64,000 nucleotides of DNA from Minicystis rosea (lineage in GTDB: Bacteria; Myxococcota_A; Polyangia; Polyangiales; Polyangiaceae). A program made the translations under genes and the position numbers. Location: NCBI GenBank assembly GCA_001931535.1, contig CP016211.1, forward strand, positions 9,285,703 through 9,349,702. Direction: 5' to 3'. Below the pieces are notes generated by a model, which searched no databases, had not been told where the DNA came from, and worked only from the letters and a program-made list of their open reading frames with translations. This document shows, piece after piece, positions 1 to 9,181 of this stretch. Numbering within the stretch: the first letter of the stretch is position 1; every line of letters starts with the position of its first letter.

Positions 1-240
1 TCAGGCCTGGTGCCCTGCTCGTTCCCTTGCTTCGTGATGAGCACCGCGCGTTGGTGAGACGGCCCCGGCTGCTCGGCCGAGGTTCCAAGACGAGCTCACG
101 CTTCGCGGGTAGGGCCGCGATCGCGCGATTATCCAACGGTCAGCGCACGACGCCGGCGGCCTGGTTTGCGAGCCGCGATGTTGCTTCGTGAGGGTCAAAC
201 GTACTGGTTGTCATCCCAAGGGTCGTCCATTCTACAAGGG

Positions 241-1869
241 ATGACGTATGGGCCCCGACCGCAGCCCTCCGAGCGCACCTCGAGCGGTGTCTTCGCGCAA
301 CGAAGCGAGCACAGCGAGGACGAGCGCTTCCGCCTCGTCGTCGAGACCATCCGGGATTACGCGATCTTCTGGCTGGATCCGGATGGACGCGTCGCAAGCT
401 GGAATGCCGGCGCCGAGCGGCTGAAAGGGTATCGCGCCGAAGAGATCATCGGCAGGCACTTCTCGCTGTTCTACACGGCGGAGGACGTGGCGGCCTCCAA
501 GTGTGAGCGCGTGCTCGAGGCGGCTCGGCGCGAGGGACGGTTCGAAGAGGATGGCTGGCGCGTCCGCAAGGACGGCTCTCACTTCTGGGCGAACATCGTG
601 GTCACGGCGCTGCGTGACGAGGCTGGGCAGCTCCTCGGCTTTGCGAAGGTGGTGCGGGATCTGACCGAACGGCGTCGGGCCGAAGAGGAGCGGCTCCGGC
701 TCGCGCAGGCGCACGAGGCCCAGCGCATCACGAACGAGTTTCTGGCGACGATCTCGCACGAGCTGCGCACCCCGCTCACCGCGATTCTCGGCTGGGCGCG
801 TCTCCTCGAGGGCGGCCACGCCATGAATCCCGCCGCGGTGTCCAAAGCGATGGCGACCATCCGCCGCAACGCAGAGGCGCAGGCGAGGCTCATCGACGAC
901 CTGCTCGATGCCTCGCGCATCATCACGGGCAAGATGCGCATCGACGTGAAGCCGGCGGACATGGCGGCCATCGTGCGCGAGGCCATGGATGTCGTGCGTC
1001 CCGCTGCGGGCGCCAAGCAGATCGATCTGAGCATCGAACGCTTCGACGAGCCGGCCGTGCTCGTCGGTGATGCAGGACGATTGCAGCAAATCGTGTGGAA
1101 CCTCCTCTCGAATGCCGTGAAGTTCACGGACCCCGGTGGGGCCGTGCGCGTGTGTCTGAAACAGGAAGGCGGCTGTATCCACGTGGCCGTGGAGGACACG
1201 GGACGGGGGATCGATCCGGCGTTCCTGCCGCACGTGTTCGAGCGCTTCCGCCAGGCCGACGCCTCGACGACACGCCAATCGGGCGGGCTCGGCCTCGGTC
1301 TCGCCATCGTGCGTCACCTTGCCGAGCTCCACGGAGGCATCGTCCGCGCGGAGAGCGCAGGCCGGGATCGAGGCGCGACGTTTCATTTGATTCTCCCGGT
1401 GCGGGCCGTCTTCCCGGCGGACGCCGAGCCGCGGCCCACGTCACGAAGGCGCGCGGAGCACCGCGTGCACACGCGCGTCACGCTCGACGGTCGTCGTGTC
1501 CTCGTGGTCGACGACGAGCCGGACGCGCGGGAGGTGATCGCCGCGTTGCTCGATCAGCATGGCGCCATCGTGAAGACGGCAGCCTCGGCCTCCGAGGCAC
1601 GCCACGTGTTCGTCCGATGGCGGCCCGACGTGCTGGTGAGCGACATCGCCATGCCGGATCAGGATGGCTATGCGCTGATCCAAAGCATTCGAGCGCTCCG
1701 TGGCGATGACGGCGGCGCCACGCCTGCCATCGCGCTGACGGCCTACGCCCGAGAGGAAGACCGAAAGCTCGCCTTGGCCTCGGGGTTTACCGCGCACGTC
1801 GCAAAGCCCGTCCAGCCGGCGGAGCTTCTCCAAGCCATCTGCGCCGCCTCCGTCGGGACACGGCGGTGA
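241..1869 (+). CDS. PAS hybrid sensor histidine kinase with C-terminal receiver
   Basis: Hybrid two-component sensor of about 542 aa, probably cytoplasmic because no membrane segment is visible. A PAS domain spans roughly residues 30-145. The HisKA box SHELRTP places the phospho-acceptor at about His173. The ATPase domain shows an N box (LLSNAVKF), G1 (DTGRGID) and G2 (GLGLGLAIV). A receiver domain follows with acidic pocket VVDDEP, phospho-Asp in SDIAMPD (about residue 468) and the conserved Lys in AKP. Phosphate should pass from His to the attached receiver; no output domain or dedicated regulator lies beside it, so the target is unknown. ATG 241 sits just before the PAS domain; TTG 166 and ATG 178 are upstream in-frame alternatives. 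Domain calls are secure, signal and target unknown. Confidence 0.9.
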   Translation: MTYGPRPQPSERTSSGVFAQRSEHSEDERFRLVVETIRDYAIFWLDPDGRVASWNAGAERLKGYRAEEIIGRHFSLFYTAEDVAASKCERVLEAARREGRFEEDGWRVRKDGSHFWANIVVTALRDEAGQLLGFAKVVRDLTERRRAEEERLRLAQAHEAQRITNEFLATISHELRTPLTAILGWARLLEGGHAMNPAAVSKAMATIRRNAEAQARLIDDLLDASRIITGKMRIDVKPADMAAIVREAMDVVRPAAGAKQIDLSIERFDEPAVLVGDAGRLQQIVWNLLSNAVKFTDPGGAVRVCLKQEGGCIHVAVEDTGRGIDPAFLPHVFERFRQADASTTRQSGGLGLGLAIVRHLAELHGGIVRAESAGRDRGATFHLILPVRAVFPADAEPRPTSRRRAEHRVHTRVTLDGRRVLVVDDEPDAREVIAALLDQHGAIVKTAASASEARHVFVRWRPDVLVSDIAMPDQDGYALIQSIRALRGDDGGATPAIALTAYAREEDRKLALASGFTAHVAKPVQPAELLQAICAASVGTRR

Positions 1870-2049
1870 GCCGTCGATGTCTCCGCGATTCGATCGCTTC
1901 ACGCTCTCGTGAGCCGCACTCGCGCGAGCATGCGATGCGCGAATGCACGAATGCGCGAGGACGAGGCCACGAAGCCCAAAGAGGGCTGAGCCTCACGGCA
2001 TCACGTTCCTTGCCGCGAACGGCAGAGGCCGGCGGGCGCAGTCACCGGC

Positions 2050-2613
2050 TCACTCGTGCTGATACGTTTCGATCATCGCGATCAGCGCGAGCGCCGTTCG
2101 CCGCGTCTCCACGTCGACCGCGCCCTCGACCCGCAGCTCGAGGTCCGTGCCGCGAAATACACCGTGCTCGTCGATGGTCACGCGCTTGTCGCCCGACACG
2201 ATGGCATCCCCTTCCAGCTTGAATGGCGAGCGCTTTCCGTCGCTGGTCTCGAACGTGCCATCGGGCCTCAGCGTCACGCTCTTCCCATCCTTCAGGACCA
2301 GCTTGCCCTCGGCGTGGAGCGTGCCGCGATCGTGCCACTCCACCTCGACCGGCTTTCCCGGGCGAAAGTGCCGTGTTCTCCACGCGACCTTGCCGTCGGC
2401 ATGGAGCACGAGCCCGAGACCATCCGCATCGAAGTACTTGAGCTCCACGATGCTGAGCTTGCCTGCGACGGCGTCGGCATCTGCCACCGACGGCGAGGCA
2501 TCACCTCGCTCCGCGAGCGAAGCGTGGAGCGCGATGCTCGGCGATTCCGCGCGCGCGGCAAAGGACACCGGGAGCATCATGGCGACGGCGACGAGCGTGA
2601 TGGGACGGTTCAT
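2050..2613 (-). CDS. Secreted hypothetical protein
   Basis: Protein of 187 aa with a clear signal peptide: MNRP, a hydrophobic core, then an AxA-type cleavage site near residue 22. The mature part is rich in short beta-strand-like segments with repeated LxxDGK patterns (VLHADGK, VLKDGK, TLRPDG, FETSDGK), which suggests a small secreted all-beta protein. No catalytic motif or known family is recognised. The start is the ATG directly before the signal peptide; the frame stays open upstream to 2949, but that part has no signal-like or coding character. It is convergent with the upstream kinase gene. Function unknown; the secretion prediction is good. Confidence 0.6.
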   Translation of the reverse strand: MNRPITLVAVAMMLPVSFAARAESPSIALHASLAERGDASPSVADADAVAGKLSIVELKYFDADGLGLVLHADGKVAWRTRHFRPGKPVEVEWHDRGTLHAEGKLVLKDGKSVTLRPDGTFETSDGKRSPFKLEGDAIVSGDKRVTIDEHGVFRGTDLELRVEGAVDVETRRTALALIAMIETYQHE

Positions 2614-2966
2614 GGGGCAGGCATCGAGCCGAGCGCGCCTCTGCGCAAGCCGCGTTGCCCCGCGGCGCGGCGGGAAAGTACGTAGATCAGTCGCGAGCAG
2701 CGTGGGTCTCGGCGAAACCGATGGTGAGCGTGGAGACACCATGTCATCCGCATGGATGAGAGCCACACGTGCGGAACATAGTGAGCTCACGCGCATCGCG
2801 GACACCCGGCGAGGCGCGGGAACGAGCCCGGCGAGATCCGTGACATCGCCGAAGCGATGGGCTTTCACTGCGGATCTCCAACGCTCCCGCGAGCGCGAAC
2901 GAGCGGGCGTCGCTCGCGCAGATTGGCAATCTTCGATCCCGAGAGCCAAGGGGAAGCGCGATGGCG

Positions 2967-3824
2967 TTACCTGGCGCTCGCGGTGAGCTCCGCGAGGCGT
3001 GCATCGTCGCCGGAGCCGGGGCGCGCGGTGTAATAGACGAGCTGCTGCCGGCTCGACGTCGAGGACAGGAGCGTGTGCCAGTCGAGCAGGAGAGGCTCCC
3101 CGCGCGCGTCACGGAACGCTTTGGTGCCGCTCGTCTTGGCGCGGACTTCGTGGCGCGCCCAGTGCTGGCGGAAGGGCTCGCTGATCTCGAGGAGCTCGGC
3201 GATCAGCGTGTCGAAATCGGCGTCGCCCACGAAGGAGCCCGCGTTGAAGCGAAAGCCCGCCACGACCTCCCGCTCGATGGTCGCGAGGTCGGCGTAGCGG
3301 GCCTGGAGGCGAGGCTCGCGGAACGTCATCCACAGCATGTTGCGCCGGCGCGGCGGCACCTCGCCGAAATCGAGGAGCAGGCCACACGCCGGCTGGTTCC
3401 ACGCGAGCACGTCGAAGCGCGGGCTGAGCACCGCCGCCGGGAGGGACATGACCTCGAGCGCGCGCGCCATCGCCGGCTCGGCGCGCTCCCTCTGCGCGGC
3501 GGAGGGGCCGCGTGTGGACGCATGCTCCGGGCGCGCCAGGTAGAAGAGGTGGCCGCGCTCGTCGTCGTCGAGCTGGAGCACGCGGGCGATCGCCTCCAGC
3601 GTCTCGCGGGACGGGTTCACGTCACGTCCTTGTTCGAGCCGCGTGTACCAGTCGGCCGAGAGCCCGGCGAGCTGGGCCAGCTCTTCACGGCGGAGGCCCG
3701 GGGTACGCCTTCGTTTGCCGTTCGACAGCGCTGCCGCGGTCGGCGTCGCCCGCTGCCGCCGGCCGCGCAGGAAGTCGGCCAGCTCACTCCGCCTGTCGGT
3801 CACCTTCACGCGCGCCTCGACCAT
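2967..3824 (-). CDS. XRE-family regulator with MmyB-like ligand-binding domain
   Basis: About 285 aa. The N-terminal helix-turn-helix (residues about 12-75) carries the signature RRxTPGLRREELAxLAG followed by WYTRLEQGR, diagnostic of this class. The rest matches the MmyB-like PAS-type ligand-binding domain, including the WNxxACxLL region and the late WARHEVR segment. Such proteins are one-component repressors or activators sensing a small, probably fatty-acid-like, ligand, and are known to sit beside short-chain dehydrogenase genes. Here an SDR gene (3951-4715) is divergent, with a 13-bp palindrome between them. ATG 3824 (MVEAR) is preferred over ATG 3839. A second gene of the same class lies at 36025-36828. 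Confidence 0.88.
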   Translation of the reverse strand: MVEARVKVTDRRSELADFLRGRRQRATPTAAALSNGKRRRTPGLRREELAQLAGLSADWYTRLEQGRDVNPSRETLEAIARVLQLDDDERGHLFYLARPEHASTRGPSAAQRERAEPAMARALEVMSLPAAVLSPRFDVLAWNQPACGLLLDFGEVPPRRRNMLWMTFREPRLQARYADLATIEREVVAGFRFNAGSFVGDADFDTLIAELLEISEPFRQHWARHEVRAKTSGTKAFRDARGEPLLLDWHTLLSSTSSRQQLVYYTARPGSGDDARLAELTASAR

Positions 3825-3860
3825 GCATGCACCATGCACCGGCGGAGAGGCACCATCCAG

Positions 3861-3873
3861 GGATTGCCAATCC
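3861..3873. promoter_or_regulatory. Palindrome between XRE-MmyB regulator and SDR
   Basis: GGATTG-C-CAATCC is a perfect 6+6 inverted repeat around a single base, placed 37 bp before the regulator start and 77 bp before the SDR start. Size and position suit a dimeric HTH operator serving both promoters. The assignment to the neighbouring regulator is inferred. Confidence 0.45.
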
Positions 3874-3950
3874 TAGGCTCACGGCTCGTCTTCCTGGCCC
3901 CGGCGCGAGGATCGATGTTGCGACCACCTTTCGCACAGGAGTCGAACATC

Positions 3951-4715
3951 ATGTCTCGAACGCTTGCTCTCGCAGGTCGTGTCGCCGTCGTCACCGGGGC
4001 TTCGAGCGGTATCGGTGAGGCCACCGCCAAGAAGCTCGCGGCGGAGGGCGCGGCCGTCGCGCTGCTCGCGCGCCGCAAGGATCGCCTCGACGCGCTCGCC
4101 GCTTCCATCCGCGAACATGGCGGCCGAGCGCTGGCGCTCTCCGTCGATGCCACGAACGCGGAGGCCGTCGCCGACGCCGCGCGCGCCATCGCCTCCGAGC
4201 TCGGCACCGTCGATCTCGTGATCAACAACGCCGGCGTCATGTTGCCCTCCGGCATCGACGAGCACCGCGTCGCCGACGCCGAGCAGATGATCGACGTGAA
4301 CTTCACCGGCGTCGTGCGCATCGTGGACGCCTTCGTCGAGCCGCTCCTCGCCGCGGCGCAGAAGGGCGGCCGCGCCGATCTCGTCAACGTCTCTTCGATC
4401 GGCGCGCACGGCCTCTTCCCGAACTTCGCGGTCTACTGCGCCACCAAGGCGGCCGTCACGCACCTCTCGCGCAACCTGCGCACCGAGCTCGGGCCGAAGC
4501 ACGTGCGGGTCTCGGTCATCGAGCCCGGCCTCGTCGAAACCGAGCTCCAAGGCCACATGACCCACGAAGGAGCGAAGGCCTGGATCGCGTCGGTCCGGCA
4601 GCAGCTCACCTGGCTCACCGCCGCCGACGTCGCCGAGACCATCGCCTTCACCGTGGGTCTGCCGCGCCACGTGAACCTGGAGCGCGTCACCATCATGCCG
4701 ACGCAGCAGGCATGA
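3951..4715 (+). CDS. Short-chain dehydrogenase/reductase (classical SDR)
   Basis: 254 aa, usual length for a classical SDR, with every hallmark: TGASSGIG nucleotide-binding loop near residue 16, NNAG, the catalytic Ser in NVSSIG and the YCATK active-site Tyr/Lys pair. It should reduce or oxidise a carbonyl/alcohol substrate with NAD(P)(H) in the cytoplasm. The substrate cannot be read from sequence; the family includes many acetoin- or clavaldehyde-type reductases. AGGAG at 3937-3941 lies nine bases before ATG 3951. The divergent XRE-MmyB regulator is the probable controller. Confidence 0.9.
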   Translation: MSRTLALAGRVAVVTGASSGIGEATAKKLAAEGAAVALLARRKDRLDALAASIREHGGRALALSVDATNAEAVADAARAIASELGTVDLVINNAGVMLPSGIDEHRVADAEQMIDVNFTGVVRIVDAFVEPLLAAAQKGGRADLVNVSSIGAHGLFPNFAVYCATKAAVTHLSRNLRTELGPKHVRVSVIEPGLVETELQGHMTHEGAKAWIASVRQQLTWLTAADVAETIAFTVGLPRHVNLERVTIMPTQQA

Positions 4716-4947
4716 GGAAGCGAGCCCCCTCACGCCGGCGCGAGGGGCATGAGGAACGCGCGAGCGCTCGCGATGGCGGCGCTCGCGGCGTTCGACACCA
4801 CGTCTCGCGCGCTCGCGTGGGAGAACGCGTCGCTCACCGGCGCGACGTCGACGCGCGCGGCGGCGCGGGGCCCACCGCAGCGGCGCTTCGCGAGATCGGC
4901 TTCGAGCAGCGCTGGTTACCTAGCCGCGCGGGAGGGGGCGACCTACG

Positions 4948-5514
4948 GTGCCCTTCATGGCAACTGCCCTCATCATCGGCGACATCCAACGCGGCATCAC
5001 CGGCGCCTACCCGTTCGCGCGCCAGGTCATTCCCCCGCTGACCGAGCTCCTTCCCCGCGCCAGAGCCGCGGGCGTCCTGGTGGTCTTCGTTCGCATCGCG
5101 TTCCGCCCCAACCGGGCCGATCTCCCGCCGGGCAACGCCCTGTTCTCCGCCTTCTTCGATGCGGGCACCATGTTCCACGAGGGCTCGCCGGACACCGAGG
5201 TCGACCTCCCGGTGCAAAACGAGGACGTCGTCATCCTGAAACGCCGAGCCAGCGCCTTCGCCGGCACGGATCTGGATCTCGTGCTGCGCGCCCATGCGGT
5301 CGACACCATCGCCGTCGCAGGCGTGGCGACGAGCGCGATGGTCGCCGCCACCTGCTACGACGCCGCCGATCGCGGCTATCGCGTCACGGTCCTCCGCGAC
5401 GGCTGCGCGGACAGCGACCCGACGGTCCAGGACTTCTTCATGGACAAAGTGTTCCCGGGCCGTGCGCACGAAGTCGTCTCGTGCGCCAAGTGGCTCGACG
5501 GGCGAAGCGCGTAA
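4948..5514 (+). CDS. Isochorismatase-like cysteine hydrolase family protein
   Basis: 188 aa, single-domain isochorismatase fold. The conserved Asp appears at the N-terminus (IIGDIQRG), the Lys in LKRRASAF and the family turn in VAGVATSAMV. The residue usually occupied by the nucleophilic Cys in this turn is Met, so this is not a standard nicotinamidase-type enzyme; true isochorismatases (EntB, PhzD) also lack that Cys. Start choice: GTG 4948 is preceded by GGAGG at 4931-4935 with 12-base spacing, whereas ATG 4957 is farther from it. No pathway partners lie adjacent. The family is secure, the reaction unknown. Confidence 0.82.
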   Translation: MPFMATALIIGDIQRGITGAYPFARQVIPPLTELLPRARAAGVLVVFVRIAFRPNRADLPPGNALFSAFFDAGTMFHEGSPDTEVDLPVQNEDVVILKRRASAFAGTDLDLVLRAHAVDTIAVAGVATSAMVAATCYDAADRGYRVTVLRDGCADSDPTVQDFFMDKVFPGRAHEVVSCAKWLDGRSA

Positions 5515-5709
5515 CGATCCGATCGAGCTCTCGCCGAAGGCATCGCGCAGACCGACGAAGTCGGCGAGCGGCGTGCTCGGTGCTCTTCGATGGCCTTCAT
5601 CGAATCCGAGACGGCGCGGGGTATCGTCGGCAAGATTCGATATCTGGATCTGAAGCCCAGCTCGTGACGACGATGGTGCCTCCTCGATGAGGCAAAGGGG
5701 GCTCCAGAA

Positions 5710-5735
5710 GGCCCGAGGGCCACCGCTCTCGGGCC
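5710..5735 (+). terminator. GC-rich hairpin in the 5515-5835 gap
   Basis: GGCCCGAG pairs perfectly with CTCGGGCC across a 10-base loop. There is no run of T, so this is only a possible terminator or RNA-stabilising stem about 200 bp after the isochorismatase-like gene. The rest of this 321-bp gap shows no convincing gene. Confidence 0.3.
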
Positions 5736-5835
5736 CTCGATTTCATGCTCCGAGGGGCCCTGTCTCCCGGGCGTGCCACGGAGACGCAATCCGATGTCCG
5801 TTTGCCGGTCCCGGTAACCTCCGTATAGTGCCGGG

Positions 5836-6813
5836 ATGCGACGCTTCGCGCTCGTGGTGTGGGTCCCCGCCGCGCTCGCCTTCGGCGGCTGTCACCAGGG
5901 TGACGCCTCCGATCGCGCGCCGTCCTCCGCCACGCCTCCAGCGTCCTCTGCCGCGCCTCCCGCGTCTGCTGCTGCGCCTCCGGTGTCCGCCGCTCGCCCT
6001 GCGGCGCGCGCGCCGTTCGAGGTGGTGGACCTCTTCGATCTCCTGCACCACGGGGTGAGCCGCTTCGCGTACTGCAAGTCGACCAGGGAGCTGTTCGTCT
6101 CGTTCAGTCAACCGCCCGGGGAGGCCAAGGGGAAAGCGGATGTCGTTTACCAGTGGAACGTCCCCGAGGCCCGGCTCGTCCACGCCTACACCCTCGAGAA
6201 GGGCTGGATGGCCGACGAGCTGTTCCCGTCCCCTGATGGCCGCCTCCTGGTCGTCCGGCTGTATCGAACCGAGGACCGGACCTCTTCGCACTGGGGGAAG
6301 CACGCTTTGCTGGACACCGTGAAGCACCAGCGCATCGCCGGCGATCTCCGGCCCCACGACGACCGGTTCGCAGAGGTCGCATTCGGCACGAGCGGCGAGC
6401 GACTCCGCATCTCCACCGTGGTGTACGACCGCTCGGGGCGCCCCTCCACCGCGGCCCCCTCCGAGTTCCCACCGCGAGAGAAGGGGAAGCTCTGGGTCAT
6501 CGAGTCCAGCAAGTCCACCCTCTCGACCCACGGGCTCTACTACACCGATGCCGGCGGCAAGGACCACCTGCTCACGCAGAATCACTGGCACGACAACTAC
6601 GGACTCACGCGGGACGGCGCCTACGTGGTGACGACGACCTGGGACGGCGAGATCCTGGCCTTCAGCACGGCAGACGAGCGCGAGGTCTTCCGACAGAAGC
6701 TCGCGAACCAATACGGCTATCTCGCCCAGGACGACGAGGCCGATCGATTCTTGATCGCGGACGCGACGAGCACCGGAACGAGCCACCTCCGGGCGCTGGT
6801 GCGCACGCGCTGA
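5836..6813 (+). CDS. Putative lipoprotein with beta-propeller-like body
   Basis: 325 aa. The N-terminus (MRRF, hydrophobic stretch, AFGGC) is a lipobox; Cys19 would be acylated. An Ala/Pro/Ser-rich linker of about 35 residues (repeats of PPASAA) follows, typical of myxobacterial envelope lipoproteins. The body contains repeated segments such as LFPSPDGRLLVVR, GLTRDGAYVVTTTWDG and GEILAF, which look like blades of a WD40/TolB-type propeller. No enzymatic motif is visible. It stands alone and converges on 7017-7454. Its role is unknown; a binding scaffold is a guess. Confidence 0.65.
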   Translation: MRRFALVVWVPAALAFGGCHQGDASDRAPSSATPPASSAAPPASAAAPPVSAARPAARAPFEVVDLFDLLHHGVSRFAYCKSTRELFVSFSQPPGEAKGKADVVYQWNVPEARLVHAYTLEKGWMADELFPSPDGRLLVVRLYRTEDRTSSHWGKHALLDTVKHQRIAGDLRPHDDRFAEVAFGTSGERLRISTVVYDRSGRPSTAAPSEFPPREKGKLWVIESSKSTLSTHGLYYTDAGGKDHLLTQNHWHDNYGLTRDGAYVVTTTWDGEILAFSTADEREVFRQKLANQYGYLAQDDEADRFLIADATSTGTSHLRALVRTR

Positions 6814-7016
6814 TTGGGGGCTGGAATCAAGGCGTGTGCGTGACCGCGCGGCGGGATCACCCTCGCGCGGACGAGGCGGATGCGCGCGGCGGAGTCGGCC
6901 TTCATCGCGACGAAGGACCGTCCCTATCGCTACGGTTCATCGGTCGCGTTCTTTTCTCGAACATCATCTGCAGGATGCGTCTCGACATCCCCAGTCAGCC
7001 TACTCCCATGGGAAGG

Positions 7017-7454
7017 TCACTTGGGCTTGCAGGTCCCGATGAGGGTGAACGTCCCTTGCCCCGTCTGCGTTCCGCTCTTCGTGAGGGTGAAGTTGCCTTT
7101 GATGGTGAGGATGTGCGTTTTCGGGTCCATGGCTCCCTGGCCGGTCAACCTCTTGACCCAGCCCGCGTGCCCCGCATCGGTGTAGTTGAACAGGATCGTC
7201 CAGGCCCCAGCCGCCACGTTGCCAGTGACCTTGGCGGTCGCTTGCGCCTTGGGGTTGGCGAAGATGCCGGTGAAGGTGTCGGGGCCTGCCTTGGAGACGT
7301 AGGCGGCGGAGAAGATCCAATCCTCGTTCGCCTCCACCCACCGCCCCTTCATCTCGCAGTCGAGCAGTTGATCAGCCTGGGCAGGGCGCTCGACACCCAG
7401 GAGGCACATGCCTGCAACCGCGATGGCCCCGACGTATTGGAAGAACTGTTTCAT
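7017..7454 (-). CDS. Secreted small hypothetical protein
   Basis: 145 aa with signal peptide: MKQFF, a hydrophobic segment, then PAQA before the mature start near residue 27. The mature protein is beta-rich with many Thr/Gly strands (HILTIKGNFTLTK, GTFTLIG) and two cysteines that could form a disulfide (CEMKGRW near the start and TCKPK at the end). The pattern fits a small secreted beta-barrel or Ig-like protein. No family is recognised. The frame continues upstream to 7910 without coding character; ATG 7454 precedes the signal peptide. The upstream intergenic region contains a cluster of TTGAACAA motifs that may control it. Confidence 0.6.
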   Translation of the reverse strand: MKQFFQYVGAIAVAGMCLLGVERPAQADQLLDCEMKGRWVEANEDWIFSAAYVSKAGPDTFTGIFANPKAQATAKVTGNVAAGAWTILFNYTDAGHAGWVKRLTGQGAMDPKTHILTIKGNFTLTKSGTQTGQGTFTLIGTCKPK

Positions 7455-7646
7455 GGCGCTCCGTAGTGGCGAGTTGGGCGCAGGCGCATTCGAGGCCAAG
7501 GCGCCTGCGTGCTTGCGGGATCGGCGTGGATCACCGGGCGCCGCGAAGGGCCCGTGATGCGCCGGCGGAGGTGTCCTAAGCATCCGGCGCGCCAGGTACC
7601 CGACCACGCGATTTGCGCGAATTGGCCGCCCGGGGAGGCCCCCGTC

Positions 7647-7693
7647 ATGTCCAGTTGAACAAGGGGTGATGTCCGGTTGAACAACTTTGTTCA
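7647..7693. promoter_or_regulatory. Tandem and inverted TTGAACAA motif cluster
   Basis: Two 16-bp direct repeats, ATGTCCAGTTGAACAA (7647-7662) and ATGTCCGGTTGAACAA (7669-7684), start 22 bp apart, about two helical turns. The second runs into a perfect palindrome TGAACAA-CT-TTGTTCA at 7678-7693. Such phased half-sites suggest cooperative repressor or activator binding. The cluster lies in the 556-bp gap between the divergent genes at 7454 and 8011; the remainder of the gap shows nothing recognisable. Confidence 0.45.
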
Positions 7694-8010
7694 GCTTGGT
7701 TCTCGGCCCGCACAGAGCTCCGTGTGCATGGACGGCGTGTGCGAACGGCGCGGTGCCGAGCCGGTATCCGGAACGTCCGACCCTGCACCGCGAATGCAGC
7801 AAGCCTATCTGGGTGGCCATCGCCGCCGGCGGCATCGGTGAGAGCGATTGTCGCCAAGCCCATAGACGACGAGAAGAGCACTCGAATGCTCGTCGTGAAG
7901 AAGTCGGCACTGCGCCGATGTCATGGAGGCGCCCGGCACACCCCCACCGTCATCGACAACACGGCTGCGACGATGGCCGCGTGCTCGGCATGTCGTGCCC
8001 CCCATCCGAG

Positions 8011-8535
8011 ATGACGTTCCCGCCCTCCCCCAGCGGCCGCTCACACCCCTCGAACCCTCGTGCCGATTCCACCACGCCTGTGAGCGTCGGTTCTCTCCCG
8101 CGCCCGCGCCTCCTTCGCACGCCGCACTTTTTCACCGGTCCCCGCCTTGCACGGCACCCGCGCCCCGCCGTCCTCGCCCTCTTCCTGCTCGTGCTCCCCG
8201 GCTGCGGCTTCACCAAAGCCATTGGCATCGGCACCGGCGCCGCTGGTTTGGTCGGGACGGCCTACGGCTTCGGCCTGCTCTACGACACCGCCAAACGCTC
8301 CATCTCCGACGAGAAGGTGTGGGCAGCCAGAGCGACGGAAAAGGGTTGGGCGACCTCGGGCGCGCTCCTCGGCTGCGGCGCCGTGGCCAAGGGGGCGGGC
8401 ATGGGGCTCTTTTTCCTCTCCGAGGAGATCGAGAAAGCGCTGAACCCATCCCCCGTCGCGAAGCCGATCAACCAAGCGGCGCCGCCGCAACGTGAGAGCC
8501 CCCCGGGCGAATACGAGGTCAAGCCGGCGCCTTGA
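8011..8535 (+). CDS. Putative small lipoprotein with Gly-rich hydrophobic region
   Basis: About 174 aa from ATG 8011. The start is uncertain: a signal-like segment (AVLALFLLVLPGCGF) with lipobox LPGC only begins near residue 53, so initiation at GTG 8080 or nearby is plausible. After the Cys come two Gly/Ala-rich hydrophobic helices (IGTGAAGLVGTAYGFGLLY and a later GALLGCGAVAKGAGMG segment) and a Pro-rich tail. The helices resemble the glycine-zipper style of small envelope proteins. No partner genes are adjacent. Function unknown. Confidence 0.45.
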   Translation: MTFPPSPSGRSHPSNPRADSTTPVSVGSLPRPRLLRTPHFFTGPRLARHPRPAVLALFLLVLPGCGFTKAIGIGTGAAGLVGTAYGFGLLYDTAKRSISDEKVWAARATEKGWATSGALLGCGAVAKGAGMGLFFLSEEIEKALNPSPVAKPINQAAPPQRESPPGEYEVKPAP

Positions 8536-8589
8536 TTCGATATCAGAAGGACGATCGGCGCAGGAGAACACTTCACCGGCAGCCCGCTT

Positions 8590-8805
8590 TCAGGCTCCGC
8601 GATGGCCGAGCACGGAGGCCGCGAGCGGCTCGAGGGCCTCGAGCTCCGCGGGCGTCAGCTCCAGCGTTGCCGCCGCGAGGTTCTCGTCGAGCCTGCTGCG
8701 TTTTCGGGTGCCGGGCTCGCCTCGCAGATCGCGGCGACGCCGAAGGCTGACCGCACCGCCGAGACTCGCGCCTTCATGCGTGCTGCCCGCTCGAAGCGCG
8801 GCCAC
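8590..8805 (-). pseudogene. Aldo/keto reductase C-terminal remnant
   Basis: The minus-strand translation ends with PGTRKRSRLDENLAAATLEL followed by TPAELEALEPLA. This is the C-terminal signature of aldo/keto reductases, the PGT+R loop and ENL helix that bind the NADPH phosphate. Upstream in other minus frames (to about 9000) are scraps that resemble AKR sequence but no continuous frame. About 80% of the enzyme is missing, so this is read as a decayed, frameshifted gene. The 8536-9181 gap contains nothing else recognisable. Confidence 0.5.
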
Positions 8806-9181
8806 ATAGGGCGCTTTGCGGCGCCGCTTCGCGCTCGTGCATCCCTCTCGATTTCGATGGGGCTTCGTCCCAAACCCCCGCGGCGCGATGTCTTGGCCGC
8901 GCGTCTGCCCCCAGCTGTGCTAGGCCCCAATGCGTGATCGTTTCGCACCGCCACCACCGCTTCGAGGGCGCGCCGCTCGAGTGCGACCGGTGGATTGGTC
9001 CGCACGGGATCCTGCGGCGCGTCCTCCTCACCGGGATGACGCAGGAGGAGCGGCTCACGATGCCTGTGCTGGGCCGCGGCGTCGACGAACGCGCGCGCGC
9101 GCGGCTCATGATCGTCGTCCGGGGGAGCTGCGCGCCACCGTCGAAGGACGATCGACGACGTTGCTGCCTGGGGTGGCGGTC

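Noticed and set aside
1..198. Minus-strand open frame at the window start
   Set aside because: Arg/Ser/Pro-rich, no motif, no ribosome site; looks like chance in GC-rich DNA.
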